Positions 1 to 8,879 of a stretch of 41,414 nt of DNA are shown here, piece after piece. Source of the stretch: Gammaproteobacteria bacterium (lineage in GTDB: Bacteria; Pseudomonadota; Gammaproteobacteria; Steroidobacterales; JABDKV01). The position numbers and the translations under genes were made by a program. The notes below the pieces were generated by a model that was not told where the DNA came from, did not search any database, and was given only the letters and a program-made list of their open reading frames with translations. Position 1 is the first letter of the stretch. Each line of letters starts with the position of its first letter. The DNA is taken from contig JABDKV010000120.1 of NCBI GenBank assembly GCA_013002045.1, positions 1-41,414 on the forward strand. The letters are read 5' to 3'.

Positions 1-821
1 GCGCCCAGCAGGATACAGGCGGCGGGATTGAGCAGGCGAATAATGCCCTGGTCGTCAGTTACGACAAGGGCATCGGTCATCGTATCGATAATGCGTTGCG
101 AAGCCAGCGCCGGTGTTATATCGAACAGCCGGTAATTCCAGGTAACGAATGCGAGGATGCAGAACAGGAACAGTACCGGGGCGAAGCCGACCGGGTAGAA
201 ATTGATGCCGATGGTTGCCAGGAAGTCGACACTGGACAGGCTGGCGACGGCAATACCGAGCATCAGCAGGGTGATGCGACGGCTACCGATACTGCCGCGG
301 GGTTCCTCTTTGCGGCAGACCCACAACATGCGCAGGCAGGCACCCAGTACGACGCCAACGTACAGCATGAATAACGCACCGATCACGCCATAACGAGGGT
401 AATAGCCCCAAACATAGTGATCGATGCCGGAGATATGCAACGGCGACAGCCATGCGGTTAGCAGGAAGACAGTCGACAAAACCACACTGCCAACCAGCCA
501 TGGGAAGGTCTGCTTTGCCCGGTCGATCAGCATTATGGTAAAGAACAGGGCAGCAGTCGGTGTGTAGACAAGGCCAATCGAGCCGAAGCGGATCCAGAAG
601 TCGGCCGTCTCAGCATTGGCCGACAGGTACATCATCAGGCCGCCTGTCATCCACAGCAGCATTGCGATCATGATGGCGATAAACGGCAGCGTCGCCCGCG
701 AGTGCCCCTCACGCAGGATAGTCATTGCCCCGACGCCGACAATAGTGGCAATCGCGACTGCTGCAGGCAGCGCGTATATGCTCAAGGCGTAGTTGCCACT
801 CGATGTCAGACTGTCAAGCAC
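1..821 (-). CDS. 7TM-PAS signalling protein, N-terminal part (runs off the left edge)
   Basis: This partial gene enters from the left edge; about 273 N-terminal codons are visible. The GTG start at 821-819 follows AGGAAAT at SD distance. The protein begins MLDSL, then has seven hydrophobic segments to about residue 225, resembling the histidine-kinase-type 7TM sensor module. A PAS domain follows (motif TMTDALVVTDDQGIIRLLNP). Organisation and sequence closely match the 7TM-PAS part of the GGDEF-EAL protein at 29160-31628: both carry a G-YPRYG-IG motif between helices and end the 7TM part with TWxYRL. I infer it is also a membrane sensor, probably with a C-terminal GGDEF/EAL or kinase output outside the window; the output cannot be seen. 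It is transcribed divergently from the FHA gene. Confidence 0.8.
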   Translation of the reverse strand, partial: MLDSLTSSGNYALSIYALPAAVAIATIVGVGAMTILREGHSRATLPFIAIMIAMLLWMTGGLMMYLSANAETADFWIRFGSIGLVYTPTAALFFTIMLIDRAKQTFPWLVGSVVLSTVFLLTAWLSPLHISGIDHYVWGYYPRYGVIGALFMLYVGVVLGACLRMLWVCRKEEPRGSIGSRRITLLMLGIAVASLSSVDFLATIGINFYPVGFAPVLFLFCILAFVTWNYRLFDITPALASQRIIDTMTDALVVTDDQGIIRLLNPAACILLG

Positions 822-935
822 TGATTTCCTTTTCGCTGGACACAGGTCAATCACCCAAACTGCGGGTTTCGTCATCATTCCAGCTCCACCGAAGACCTGC
901 CGTGACCAGCTTCACATAGCGCCGACTCGCCGCAT

Positions 936-1394
936 ATGCGCCGCCCGGCGGCAAAAGCGGCTTATGGTAATCTAGGCGCTCTGGTGGCCGGTGGCACCGG
1001 ATCAAGACCGGGGCAACAAGGTGCGGAGCGGGTGCAGCCCACAGATACTGACGCGACACCGAACAGCGTAGATACACCGCGCCGCGAGGGGCGTTCGCGC
1101 ATTGTCGTCTCTTACAAGGGCAAGCGTATCGCCAAGTATCGGCTGGCAAAACGCAAAGTGATGATCGGGCGCCGCCACGATTGCGATATCCGTGTAAATT
1201 CCCGCAGCGCCAGTCGTCATCATGCGCAGATATTTACCGTGCTCGACGACGACTATGTGCTTGACCTGGACAGCAAAAACGGAACTTTTGTCAATTCCCG
1301 GCGTATTAAGAAGCATGCATTGAAGGATGGCGATGTCATCAGCATTGGGGGCTTCGATCTCGCCTACACCCGAGAGACGCCAACCCGCGACTAG
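936..1394 (+). CDS. FHA-domain protein
   Basis: The C-terminal ~95 residues form a forkhead-associated (FHA) domain, which binds phosphothreonine peptides. Visible hallmarks are IGRRHDCDIRV, the SRHHA strand-turn with the conserved Ser-Arg-x-His, and the DLDSKNGTFVN motif. There is no second domain, signal peptide or membrane segment, so it is a small soluble adaptor. The start is uncertain. The ATG at 936 gives 152 aa, but a -10-like element (963-973) lies downstream of it, so in-frame GTGs at 984 or 1032 are more likely; the residues before about 50 look like low-complexity linker. No Ser/Thr kinase or phosphatase is visible here, so its partner is unknown. It lies 50 bp upstream of the M13 peptidase gene and may be co-transcribed. 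Confidence 0.8.
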   Translation: MRRPAAKAAYGNLGALVAGGTGSRPGQQGAERVQPTDTDATPNSVDTPRREGRSRIVVSYKGKRIAKYRLAKRKVMIGRRHDCDIRVNSRSASRHHAQIFTVLDDDYVLDLDSKNGTFVNSRRIKKHALKDGDVISIGGFDLAYTRETPTRD

Positions 1395-1444
1395 ACAGCC
1401 GCCGCCTGAAAAATCTTCAAACCTGAAAGACTTCGAGGTTCGTC

Positions 1445-3496
1445 ATGAATGTGAGCCGTATTATTGCCTTGTCTTTATTTGCCTTGCTCGCAGGTTGTAC
1501 CGCGACCACACCGTCCGGTGACGAAACACCGGTAGCCAGGGCGCCGCTGGAATCGGGCCTCGATATCGAGTCGCTCGACACGCGGGTGCGGCCGCAGGAT
1601 GACTTTTTTGAATGGGTCAACGGCAGCTGGCTGGAGGCCACAGAGATACCGGCTGACAAGTCCAATTACGGTGCATTCACCGAACTGTTCGATGCTGCGG
1701 AAGCCAACCTGAGACAAATCATCGAAGAAGCCGCGGCCACCGCTGCGCCGCCCGGCAGCGTCGAGCAAAAAGTGGGCGACATGTACCGCTCGTTTATGGA
1801 CGTGGAGCGGATCGAGAGACTCGGCCTGCAGCCATTGACACCCGAGTTCGAACGCATCGCGGCGATCGGTGACAAGGATGACCTGGCGCACTGGTTCGGT
1901 AATGCACTGCGGCTGGGCGTTTCCGGACCGCTATTCTTCTGGATAAACCAGGATGCACGCGCCACTACTGAATACATCAGCTACCTCAACCAGGGTGGTC
2001 TCGGTCTGCCGGACCGGGATTACTATTTCGATGAAAGCGAACGTTTTCAGCAGATCCGCAGCGCTTATCTCGACTACATAGCCAATATCCTCGAACTGGC
2101 CGGCAGCGACGCGGCGCGCGTCGAAGCCAAGCGCATATTCGCACTGGAACAACGTATTGCCGAAGCACACTGGACGCGAGTCGAGAATCGCGATCGCAAC
2201 GCAACCTATAACAAGTACAGTATCGAAAAACTGCAGGCCGATATGCCGCAATTCGACTGGCTGCGATTCCTCGATGGCGCCGGTTTGTCCGATGTAAACG
2301 CGCTGATCGTTCGCCAACCCAGTTACTTCGACGCGCTGGACGACATAGTTGCCGATGTACCGCTGTCAACGTGGAAAAGCTACCTGCGTTTTCGCCTGCT
2401 CAATGCTTTTGCCCCGGACCTGCCGCAGGCTTTCGTAGATGCAAACTTCGATTTTTACGGTCGCACCTTGCGTGGCACCGAGAAAAATCGCGAACGCTGG
2501 AAGCGTGCCGTAGCCAGGGTGGAAGCTGCGCTGGGTGAGGCAGTCGGCCAGATTTATGTCGAGCGTCACTTTCAGCCAGCGGCAAAAGAGCGCATGGACG
2601 ACATGGTCGAGAACCTGCGGATGGCTTTTGCCGAGGCAATTAACGAACTGGAGTGGATGGGTCCCGAGACCCAGGCTGAAGCACAGCAAAAACTGGCCAA
2701 GTTCACTCCGAAAATCGGTTATCCGAACCAGTGGCGTGATTACACGTCGCTGGAAATACGTCCCGACAGCCTGATTGCCAACCAGATTGCCAGTGCCCGG
2801 TTCGAACACCAACGCAATGTCGACAAGCTGGGCAAGCCGATCGATCGCGACGAGTGGTTCATGACACCGCAAACGGTGAACGCCTATTACAACCCGTCGA
2901 TGAATGAGATTGTTTTTCCGGCGGCAATATTGCAACCGCCTTTCTTTAATGTGGCCGCCGATGATGCAGTTAATTACGGTGCAATCGGCGCCGTAATCGG
3001 GCACGAGTTCAGTCACGGCTTCGATGACCAGGGACGCAAGTCCGATGGCGATGGTACGTTGCGGGACTGGTGGACCGAGCGGGATGCGGAGGAGTTCCGG
3101 CGTCGCTCGTCCAACCTGGTCGCACAGTACAACGAGTTCAGCCCCATTGAGGGGATGAATGTGAATGGCGAGCTGACACTGGGCGAGAATATCGGTGACC
3201 TGGCCGGTCTGACCATGGCCTACCGTGCTTACAAGTTGTCGCTTGGTGGCAGGGAAGCCCCGGTCATCGGCGGCTATACCGGTGATCAGCGTTTTTTCAT
3301 GGGCTGGTCGCAGGTTTGGCGACGCAAATACCGCGAGGACGAGTTGCGGCGCCGCCTGGTGACCGATCCGCATTCTCCAAGTCGATATCGCGTCAACGGC
3401 ATCGTGCGCAACATGGATACCTTCTACGATGCATTTAATGTGCAGCCCGGCGATGAGCTGTACCTGCCGCCGGAACAACGGGTGCGGATCTGGTGA
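1445..3496 (+). CDS. M13-family (neprilysin/PepO-like) zinc metallopeptidase, lipoprotein
   Basis: A 683-aa envelope peptidase of the M13 family, usual length for bacterial PepO-like enzymes. The N-terminus is a lipoprotein signal with lipobox LAGC near residue 18, so it is probably anchored to a membrane and acts on peptides in the periplasm or outside. The zinc site is HEFSH at residues 520-524 (His520, His524, catalytic Glu521), with the third ligand in ENIGD at 581-585. NAYYNP and the W-x-x-x-YR-x-E-x-L segment near the C-terminus are also typical. The ATG start follows CGAGG at good spacing. Its stop overlaps the GTG of the next peptidase gene (GTGA), so the two are translationally coupled and probably degrade peptides in sequence. 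Confidence 0.93.
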   Translation: MNVSRIIALSLFALLAGCTATTPSGDETPVARAPLESGLDIESLDTRVRPQDDFFEWVNGSWLEATEIPADKSNYGAFTELFDAAEANLRQIIEEAAATAAPPGSVEQKVGDMYRSFMDVERIERLGLQPLTPEFERIAAIGDKDDLAHWFGNALRLGVSGPLFFWINQDARATTEYISYLNQGGLGLPDRDYYFDESERFQQIRSAYLDYIANILELAGSDAARVEAKRIFALEQRIAEAHWTRVENRDRNATYNKYSIEKLQADMPQFDWLRFLDGAGLSDVNALIVRQPSYFDALDDIVADVPLSTWKSYLRFRLLNAFAPDLPQAFVDANFDFYGRTLRGTEKNRERWKRAVARVEAALGEAVGQIYVERHFQPAAKERMDDMVENLRMAFAEAINELEWMGPETQAEAQQKLAKFTPKIGYPNQWRDYTSLEIRPDSLIANQIASARFEHQRNVDKLGKPIDRDEWFMTPQTVNAYYNPSMNEIVFPAAILQPPFFNVAADDAVNYGAIGAVIGHEFSHGFDDQGRKSDGDGTLRDWWTERDAEEFRRRSSNLVAQYNEFSPIEGMNVNGELTLGENIGDLAGLTMAYRAYKLSLGGREAPVIGGYTGDQRFFMGWSQVWRRKYREDELRRRLVTDPHSPSRYRVNGIVRNMDTFYDAFNVQPGDELYLPPEQRVRIW

Positions 3497-5442
3497 AGTC
3501 TTTACTGAGTTTGCTGCTGGCCGGTCTGCTGCTGTCTGGCTGCGCCGATAATGAAAATACCGACCTGTCGACGGTGGCCTCCGATTCTGCGGTGCCGCCG
3601 CCCGCGCTGGTCGTGCCGCCACCGTTGCCGGTAGAGCCCACGGTCGCACCCGCCGACGACTATCACTCCTATGCGAATCCCGGTGAGATTGCCGTCCGTC
3701 ACATCAGCCTCGATCTGCAAACCGATTTCGGCGAACAGATTCTCAAGGGGACAGCGACGCTAACCGTCGAGCGTGTCAGTCGTGATGCGGAAATGCTGAT
3801 GCTCGATACGCGGGACCTCGAGATCCAGGATGTGCGTGTCGAATCACCAGCCGGGAAATGGGTCCAGACTTATTACAAACTCGGCAACAGTGATGGCGCT
3901 CTCGGGGCGCCACTGGCAATCGAGCTGCCCCCCGGCGATGCCAGCACTTTCAGTGTCCGTATTCGCTATCGCACGGCACCCGGTGCCAGTGGCCTGCAGT
4001 GGCTGACGCCGGCGCAGACCGCCGGCAAGAAACACCCGTTCCTGTTTTCGCAATCGCAGGCGATACACGCACGCAGCTGGATTCCGCTGCAGGATTCACC
4101 GGCAGTACGGGTCACCTACGATGCGACTATCCGTACACCGCAGGACCTGCTCGCCGTGATGAGTGCGAGCAACGATGCAGACACCGAACGCGATGGCGAA
4201 TACACGTTCCGGATGCCACAACCGATACCGTCATACCTGATCGCCATTGCAGTCGGCGACCTGGTGTTTGAGCCTATCGGTGAACGTACAGGCGTTTATG
4301 CCGAACCGGCGCTGGTCAAGGCAGCAGCAGACGAGTTCGCCGATACCGAGACCATGCTGGAAATCACCGAAGACCTGTTCGGGCCTTATCGCTGGGGGCG
4401 CTACGACCTGTTGATACTGCCACCGAGTTTCCCTTTCGGTGGCATGGAAAACCCGCGCCTGTCCTTCATCACACCGACCGTAATCGCCGGCGATCGCAGC
4501 CTGGTGTCGCTGATCGCACATGAGCTGGCGCATTCGTGGTCCGGCAACCTGATCACCAATGCCACCTGGCGTGATCTGTGGCTCAACGAGGGTTTCACCA
4601 GCTATCTCGAAGCACGCATCATGGAGGCCGTTTACGGCGCTGAGCGTGCAGAAATGGAAAATACGCTGGGCTACCAGGGCCTGGCCAGGGAACTGGCGGA
4701 ACTGCCACCGGAAGCGCAAATCCTGGCGATCGACCTGCGTGGCCAGGATCCCGACAATGTATTCACCTCAGTGCCCTACACCAAGGGACAATTATTCCTG
4801 ACCTGGCTGGAAGGCTATTTCGGTCGCGAAGAATTCGATGTGTTCCTGCGCAACTATTTCGACCGCTTCGCTTTCGAGAGTATTACCACCGACCAGTTTC
4901 TGGAGTACCTGAGCGCGCAATTGCCCGCCAACAGGCCAGCCAAGCCGCAAATCATGGAGTGGGTATTCGAGCCAGGTTTGCCGGCAGATGCAGTGCTGCC
5001 GCAGTCGGATGCGTTCACCCGCATCGATGCAACCCGCAATGACTGGCTCGAAGGCGAGATTGCTGCTACAGACATCGACACCGAAGCGTGGACCGTGCAT
5101 GAATGGCTGGCATTCCTCAACAACATGCCGGATCAGTTGAGCAATGACCAACTGGTGGCGCTCGACCAGGCGTTCGACCTCACTGAATCCGCTAATAACG
5201 AAATCGCGCACAGCTGGCTCAAAATTGCGATACGCAACGACTACGAGCCGGCATTTGCCCGTCTGGAGAACTACCTGCTCAGTATCGGTCGGTTAAAACT
5301 CATTCGGCCGTTGTACCAGGAACTGGTGAAGACTGAGCGCGGCAAGCAGTTTGCGCAGCGCGTGTATGCGCAGGCGCGACCGGGTTATCACCCCCTGGCC
5401 CAGCGTGTGAGCGATGCCATAGTCATGGGCGACGGCGGGTAG
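3493..5442 (+). CDS. M1-family aminopeptidase, leukotriene-A4-hydrolase-like, lipoprotein
   Basis: A 649-aa M1 metallopeptidase starting at GTG 3493, which overlaps the upstream stop (GTGA). It has a lipoprotein signal (lipobox LLSGC at about residues 13-17) and a Pro/Val-rich linker before the catalytic part. The exopeptidase motif GGMEN is at 316-320, the zinc motif HELAHSW at 343-349, and the third ligand Glu366 in NEGF. The stretch from GGMEN to NEGF and the EWVFEPGLP motif about 150 residues later match the LTA4-hydrolase branch, which carries a C-terminal helical domain as seen here. The branch includes bacterial cold-active aminopeptidases. Its role is inferred to be trimming the N-termini of peptides outside the cytoplasm, alongside the M13 enzyme. 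Epoxide hydrolase activity cannot be judged from sequence. Confidence 0.92.
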   Translation: MKSLLSLLLAGLLLSGCADNENTDLSTVASDSAVPPPALVVPPPLPVEPTVAPADDYHSYANPGEIAVRHISLDLQTDFGEQILKGTATLTVERVSRDAEMLMLDTRDLEIQDVRVESPAGKWVQTYYKLGNSDGALGAPLAIELPPGDASTFSVRIRYRTAPGASGLQWLTPAQTAGKKHPFLFSQSQAIHARSWIPLQDSPAVRVTYDATIRTPQDLLAVMSASNDADTERDGEYTFRMPQPIPSYLIAIAVGDLVFEPIGERTGVYAEPALVKAAADEFADTETMLEITEDLFGPYRWGRYDLLILPPSFPFGGMENPRLSFITPTVIAGDRSLVSLIAHELAHSWSGNLITNATWRDLWLNEGFTSYLEARIMEAVYGAERAEMENTLGYQGLARELAELPPEAQILAIDLRGQDPDNVFTSVPYTKGQLFLTWLEGYFGREEFDVFLRNYFDRFAFESITTDQFLEYLSAQLPANRPAKPQIMEWVFEPGLPADAVLPQSDAFTRIDATRNDWLEGEIAATDIDTEAWTVHEWLAFLNNMPDQLSNDQLVALDQAFDLTESANNEIAHSWLKIAIRNDYEPAFARLENYLLSIGRLKLIRPLYQELVKTERGKQFAQRVYAQARPGYHPLAQRVSDAIVMGDGG

Positions 5443-5444
5443 TC

Positions 5445-6377
5445 TCAGAAACCGCCCAGCACTTCGATATGCGCTGCCACACTGCGGGCGAGTGCGTCGT
5501 AGTGGTAACCACCCTCGAGGCACGACACGATTCGGCCGTGGCAAAGATCACTGGCTTCGGCGACGATACGCGCGGTGATCCAGCTGAAATCGTCCTCGTC
5601 GAGGTTTAACCCGCCTAGCGGGTCTTCGCGATGGGCGTCGAAGCCGGCCGAAACGAAAATCATTTCTGGCTGGTGCCGGCGCAACGCTGACCACCAGTTT
5701 GCGTCTATTGCCTGGCGAAACCCGTCACCATCAGTGCCCGATTGCAGCGGCACGTGGACGATATTCTGTGGCGGGGCGGAAATATCGGCGTACGGATAAA
5801 AAGGATGCTGGAAGCTGGAACAAAACAATACGCGCGGGTCGCTGCGAAACACCGCTTCGGTGCCATTGCCATGGTGTACGTCGAAATCGAGTATGGCGAC
5901 ACGTTGTAAACGGTGATATGCCAGCGCGTGGGCTGCCGCAACCGCGACTGTTGCGAACAGGCAAAAACCCATCGCGCGATCCGGTTCGGCATGGTGCCCC
6001 GGGGGGCGCATGCAACAGAAGGCGTTGTCGAACTCGCCACCCAGCACACGATCGGTGGCATCCAGAGCAGCACCGGTGGCGAGGAGGGCAGCCTGCAGGC
6101 TGTGCGGGTTCATAGCCGTGTCGCCATCGAGATGAACGAGGCCGGAACCGGGATCGACCGAGAATATCGTTGCAAGGTAATCGTCGGCATGCACCCGACC
6201 CAGTTCTTCACGCGTGGCCAGTCGTGGCTCGGCCTGCAGTAATTGGTCATAAAACGGGCGAGTTGCCAGTAACTCATTTATCGCGCGCAGGCGCCCGGGG
6301 TTCTCGGGATGACCCGGACCCATGTCGTGCAGCAGGCCCAGAGGGTGCCGATAGAGGGCTGTCCTGGCGTCAGTCAT
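5445..6377 (-). CDS. HDAC-like deacetylase (acetoin utilisation / acetylpolyamine amidohydrolase superfamily)
   Basis: A complete 310-aa zinc hydrolase of the arginase-deacetylase fold, the usual size for bacterial HDAC-like proteins. Active-site features are RPPGHH (His128-His129), DFDVHHGNG (Asp164, Asp166, His168), SAGFDAH (Asp247 as zinc ligand) and EGGYHYDAL (Tyr292 as the catalytic tyrosine). The motif spelling is closer to class II eukaryotic HDACs than to AcuC. The substrate (acetyl-lysine, acetylpolyamine or another amide) cannot be predicted. It is cytoplasmic with no signal peptide. The stop lies 2 bp from the stop of the convergent M1 peptidase gene, with no room for a terminator. 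No clear Shine-Dalgarno precedes the ATG. Confidence 0.9.
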   Translation of the reverse strand: MTDARTALYRHPLGLLHDMGPGHPENPGRLRAINELLATRPFYDQLLQAEPRLATREELGRVHADDYLATIFSVDPGSGLVHLDGDTAMNPHSLQAALLATGAALDATDRVLGGEFDNAFCCMRPPGHHAEPDRAMGFCLFATVAVAAAHALAYHRLQRVAILDFDVHHGNGTEAVFRSDPRVLFCSSFQHPFYPYADISAPPQNIVHVPLQSGTDGDGFRQAIDANWWSALRRHQPEMIFVSAGFDAHREDPLGGLNLDEDDFSWITARIVAEASDLCHGRIVSCLEGGYHYDALARSVAAHIEVLGGF

Positions 6378-6464
6378 GTGATCTGGTTCGCAGATTCTGC
6401 GTGTAATGCAGTTGCTGGCGTCGGATTTGCGTGATCGTTCACAGTTCGTTCAGCCGCTAGCGCT

Positions 6465-6470
6465 TATCGT
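6465..6470 (+). promoter_or_regulatory. -10-like element before the small orphan gene
   Basis: TATCGT lies 7 nt before the ATG at 6478. This would place the transcription start at or next to the start codon and supports ATG 6478 rather than ATG 6406. No good -35 is visible. Confidence 0.35.
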
Positions 6471-6477
6471 GTGGCAC

Positions 6478-6675
6478 ATGGAGGAAAAGTATTACACACA
6501 TTTCCTGTTGATGGATGGCAGCCACGATGGCTACACCGAGTTCAGCGGTATCGTGGAAGTCATGCGTTACACGGGCGAGTGCTTCGAAGATGATGAAGTT
6601 CGTGACATGCTGGCTGACAACCTCGAGGTCGAGGCCGACGATGTCACCATACTGCAATGGTCCCGTCTGCACTGA
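6478..6675 (+). CDS. Small acidic hypothetical protein (65 aa)
   Basis: I do not recognise this gene. The preferred start, ATG 6478, gives 65 aa beginning MEEKYY; an upstream ATG at 6406 would give 89 aa, but the extra residues look like translated leader. The protein is acidic, with several EDD/EADD runs, and has no signal peptide or membrane segment. It alternates aromatic and charged positions, ending with a DDVTILQWSRL segment, so it is probably a compact alpha/beta fold. There is no Shine-Dalgarno, but a -10-like hexamer sits 7 nt upstream, consistent with a leaderless message. It lies 33 bp upstream of the CRP-like regulator in the same direction. Confidence 0.6.
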   Translation: MEEKYYTHFLLMDGSHDGYTEFSGIVEVMRYTGECFEDDEVRDMLADNLEVEADDVTILQWSRLH

Positions 6676-6708
6676 CCTAAGCGCAACGGAACGACCCACT
6701 CATCTGTC

Positions 6709-7368
6709 ATGAAAAGCCCGCCCGTCGCCCGGCTGGACCCGGTCATCCTCGAGCAGTTCCTGTCATTGTGTCGGCAGACACAGGTCGACGCTGGCACCAT
6801 GATTATCAAGTCGGCGGAAATACCCGACCGCCTGTATTACCTGGTCGAGGGATCCGTGGAAGTCATCATCGAAGATGACAGTGGTCACGATATGGTGCTG
6901 GCCTATCTCAACAAGGGTCATTTTTTTGGCGAGATGGCGTTTTTCAATAGTCGCCAGGCACAGCGTAGCGCGTGGGTGCGTTCACGCACCGATGTTGTTA
7001 TTGCGGAAATGGGATATGAAGAATTCCGCCAGTTGACGACAGAACACCAGGGGCTCGTTTTCGAACTGACCACCCAGATGGCGTTGCGCCTGTTCGGCGC
7101 CGACATGAAGGTATCGAGCCTCGCATTTTTGGACGTCAAGGGACGCGTAGCCCACACGTTACTCGAGCTGTGTTACGAACCCGATGCCCACATTAGAGAC
7201 GAAGGCTGGTTTCTGGAAATCAGCCGGCCACAGCTGGCACGCCTGGTGGGTTGCTCGCGCGAAATGGTTTGTCGAGTCCTCAAGATGCTGCAATCCGAAG
7301 GGCTGATCGTCTATTCGGCTGAGGGCATCGTTGTTCATGGCACCCATGCCGTGCCGGTTACTGCCTGA
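6709..7368 (+). CDS. CRP-family transcriptional regulator (Crp/Vfr/Clp type)
   Basis: A 219-aa regulator that follows E. coli CRP over its full length. The N-terminal cyclic-nucleotide-binding barrel holds GEMAFF (Gly74-Glu75) and QRSAW (Arg86-Ser87), matching the phosphate-contacting Glu72, Arg82 and Ser83 of CRP with one inserted residue, as I recall for Vfr and Clp. The dimer helix leads into SLAFLDVKGR. The HTH (about residues 172-192, ISRPQLARLVGCSREMV) has a recognition helix nearly identical to CRP's, so it should bind TGTGA-type sites. The CRP pair Thr127-Ser128, which contacts adenine, aligns with Ala131-Asp132 here, so the ligand may not be cAMP. It lies 220 bp upstream of gltA, a classic CRP-linked gene. 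Confidence 0.88.
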   Translation: MKSPPVARLDPVILEQFLSLCRQTQVDAGTMIIKSAEIPDRLYYLVEGSVEVIIEDDSGHDMVLAYLNKGHFFGEMAFFNSRQAQRSAWVRSRTDVVIAEMGYEEFRQLTTEHQGLVFELTTQMALRLFGADMKVSSLAFLDVKGRVAHTLLELCYEPDAHIRDEGWFLEISRPQLARLVGCSREMVCRVLKMLQSEGLIVYSAEGIVVHGTHAVPVTA

Positions 7369-7589
7369 GACCCACACCCGTCGGCCAGGCTTGATTTGGT
7401 ATCCCGACCGCATTGCGACGGCCGATCGCCTCTAACGCAATGATTCCTGGCGCAGCGCTGGAGCCGCCGGGCCAGCCATTTTCCCCTTGATCGCGTCACA
7501 AATTGCCCGTTCCGGGTAGCAGCGTTTATCATGAGCCCCCGCCCGCTGGAACCGGGTGACCCGCATTGCTCGTGTAAAAAGGTAGAAAT
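7369..7589. other. Intergenic region between the CRP-like gene and gltA
   Basis: This 221-bp gap shows no ORF and no hairpin-T-tract terminator. It carries the gltA promoter candidate near its right end and a lone TCACA half-site at 7496-7500. I see nothing else in it. Confidence 0.6.
7503..7532 (+). promoter_or_regulatory. Candidate sigma-70 promoter of gltA
   Basis: TTGCCC (7503-7508), an 18-bp spacer, then TATCAT (7527-7532). Transcription would start near 7539, leaving a leader of about 50 nt before ATG 7590. The -10 matches 5 of 6 consensus bases; the -35 keeps only the TTG and one more. Confidence 0.5.
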
Positions 7590-8879
7590 ATGGCTGACAA
7601 GACAGTTTCGCTGAAGGACAACAGCTCAGGAAAAACTGCAGAACTACCCTTGCGCGAAGGCACGTTGGGCAGCTCGGTGCTGGATATCCGAAAACTGCCA
7701 AAGGAACTGGGACACTTCACCTTCGACCCCGGTTTCAAGGCGACTGCCAGTTGCGAGAGCGCTATCACCTACCTCGACGGCGGCAAGGGTCAGCTGATGT
7801 ACCGTGGCTACCCAATCGAGCAGTTGGCGGAGAAGTGCAACTACCTCGAGGTCTGTTACCTGCTGCTGCACGGGGAATTACCGTCAAGCACGGAAAAAGA
7901 ACAGTTCGAGACCAATATTCGCTACCACACCATGATCAACGAGGGGCTGCGAAAGTTTCTCGATGGTTTTCGCTATGACGCCCACCCGATGGCGATGATG
8001 ACAGGTGTGCTGGGTTCTCTGTCAGCCTTCTATCACGATTCGACCAATATTCACGATCCCGACCAGCGTATTATCACTGCGCATCGGCTGATTGCGAAAA
8101 TGCCGACACTGGCGGCAGCCTGTTACAAGCACTCGATCGGCGAGCCGGTGCTGTACCCACGTAATGAGTTGTCTTACGCCAGTAACTTCCTGTGGATGAT
8201 GTGGGGCAGGCCAACCGAGCCATACGAGCCTGATCCCGTGGCCGCAAAAGCACTGGATGTCCTGTTTATCCTGCATGCTGACCACGAGCAGAACGCCTCG
8301 ACCTCGACAGTTCGTCTCGCGGGTTCATCACAGACCAATCCGTTCGGTGCAATAGCCGCCGGTGTAGCCAGCCTGTGGGGCCCGGCACATGGCGGTGCCA
8401 ACGAAGCCGTGCTGCGCATGCTCGACGAAATAGGCAGCGTAGACAATATCGACAAGTACATCGATCGGGCCAAGGACAAGAACGATCCGTTCCGCCTGAT
8501 GGGTTTTGGCCATCGTGTTTACAAGAACATGGATCCACGGGCACTGATCATCAAGAAGCTGGCTGACGAAGTGCTGGAAAAATACGGTGACGATCCCCGC
8601 ATGGAGCTGGCACGACGGCTGGAAGAGATCGCACTCAAGGACGAATACTTCGTAGAGCGACGCTTGTATCCGAACGTCGATTTTTACTCGGGTATCATCT
8701 ACCAGGCGCTGGGCTTCCCATACGAGATGTTCACGGTCCTGTTTGCCATCGGTCGTACGGTCGGCTGGATTGCGCACTGGATGGAAATGATTTCCGATCC
8801 ATCAATGGTAATCGGGCGGCCACGACAGCTTTACGTCGGTCCGGCTGAGCGCAACGTGCCCGACCTCGACGATCGCTGA
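7590..8879 (+). CDS. gltA: Citrate synthase (type I/II, hexameric NADH-regulated form)
   Basis: A 429-aa citrate synthase, close to the 427 aa of E. coli GltA. It condenses oxaloacetate with acetyl-CoA at the entry of the TCA cycle in the cytoplasm. Catalytic residues are His267 (GPAHGGANE), His308 (GFGHRVYKN) and Asp364 (NVDFYSG), with the oxaloacetate-binding region [10 protein letters not shown] at 229-238. The long N-terminal domain (SGKTAELPL...) is characteristic of the Gram-negative hexameric enzymes that are inhibited by NADH. The ATG follows AAGGTAG at good distance. The stop codon overlaps the apparent CTG start of the next gene (CTGA at 8876-8879), suggesting coupling. Confidence 0.97.
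   Translation: MADKTVSLKDNSSGKTAELPLREGTLGSSVLDIRKLPKELGHFTFDPGFKATASCESAITYLDGGKGQLMYRGYPIEQLAEKCNYLEVCYLLLHGELPSSTEKEQFETNIRYHTMINEGLRKFLDGFRYDAHPMAMMTGVLGSLSAFYHDSTNIHDPDQRIITAHRLIAKMPTLAAACYKHSIGEPVLYPRNELSYASNFLWMMWGRPTEPYEPDPVAAKALDVLFILHADHEQNASTSTVRLAGSSQTNPFGAIAAGVASLWGPAHGGANEAVLRMLDEIGSVDNIDKYIDRAKDKNDPFRLMGFGHRVYKNMDPRALIIKKLADEVLEKYGDDPRMELARRLEEIALKDEYFVERRLYPNVDFYSGIIYQALGFPYEMFTVLFAIGRTVGWIAHWMEMISDPSMVIGRPRQLYVGPAERNVPDLDDR

Noticed and set aside
2366-3649. 427-codon open frame on the minus strand
   Set aside because: Antisense to the M13 peptidase, which has intact motifs and a lipoprotein signal. The antisense translation shows no recognisable domain.
7485-7500. Possible CRP-binding site upstream of gltA (TTGA...TCACA)
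   Set aside because: One half-site TCACA is good, but the other half is poor and the spacing is 5 rather than 6 bp. It also lies just upstream of the -35 with no supporting symmetry.
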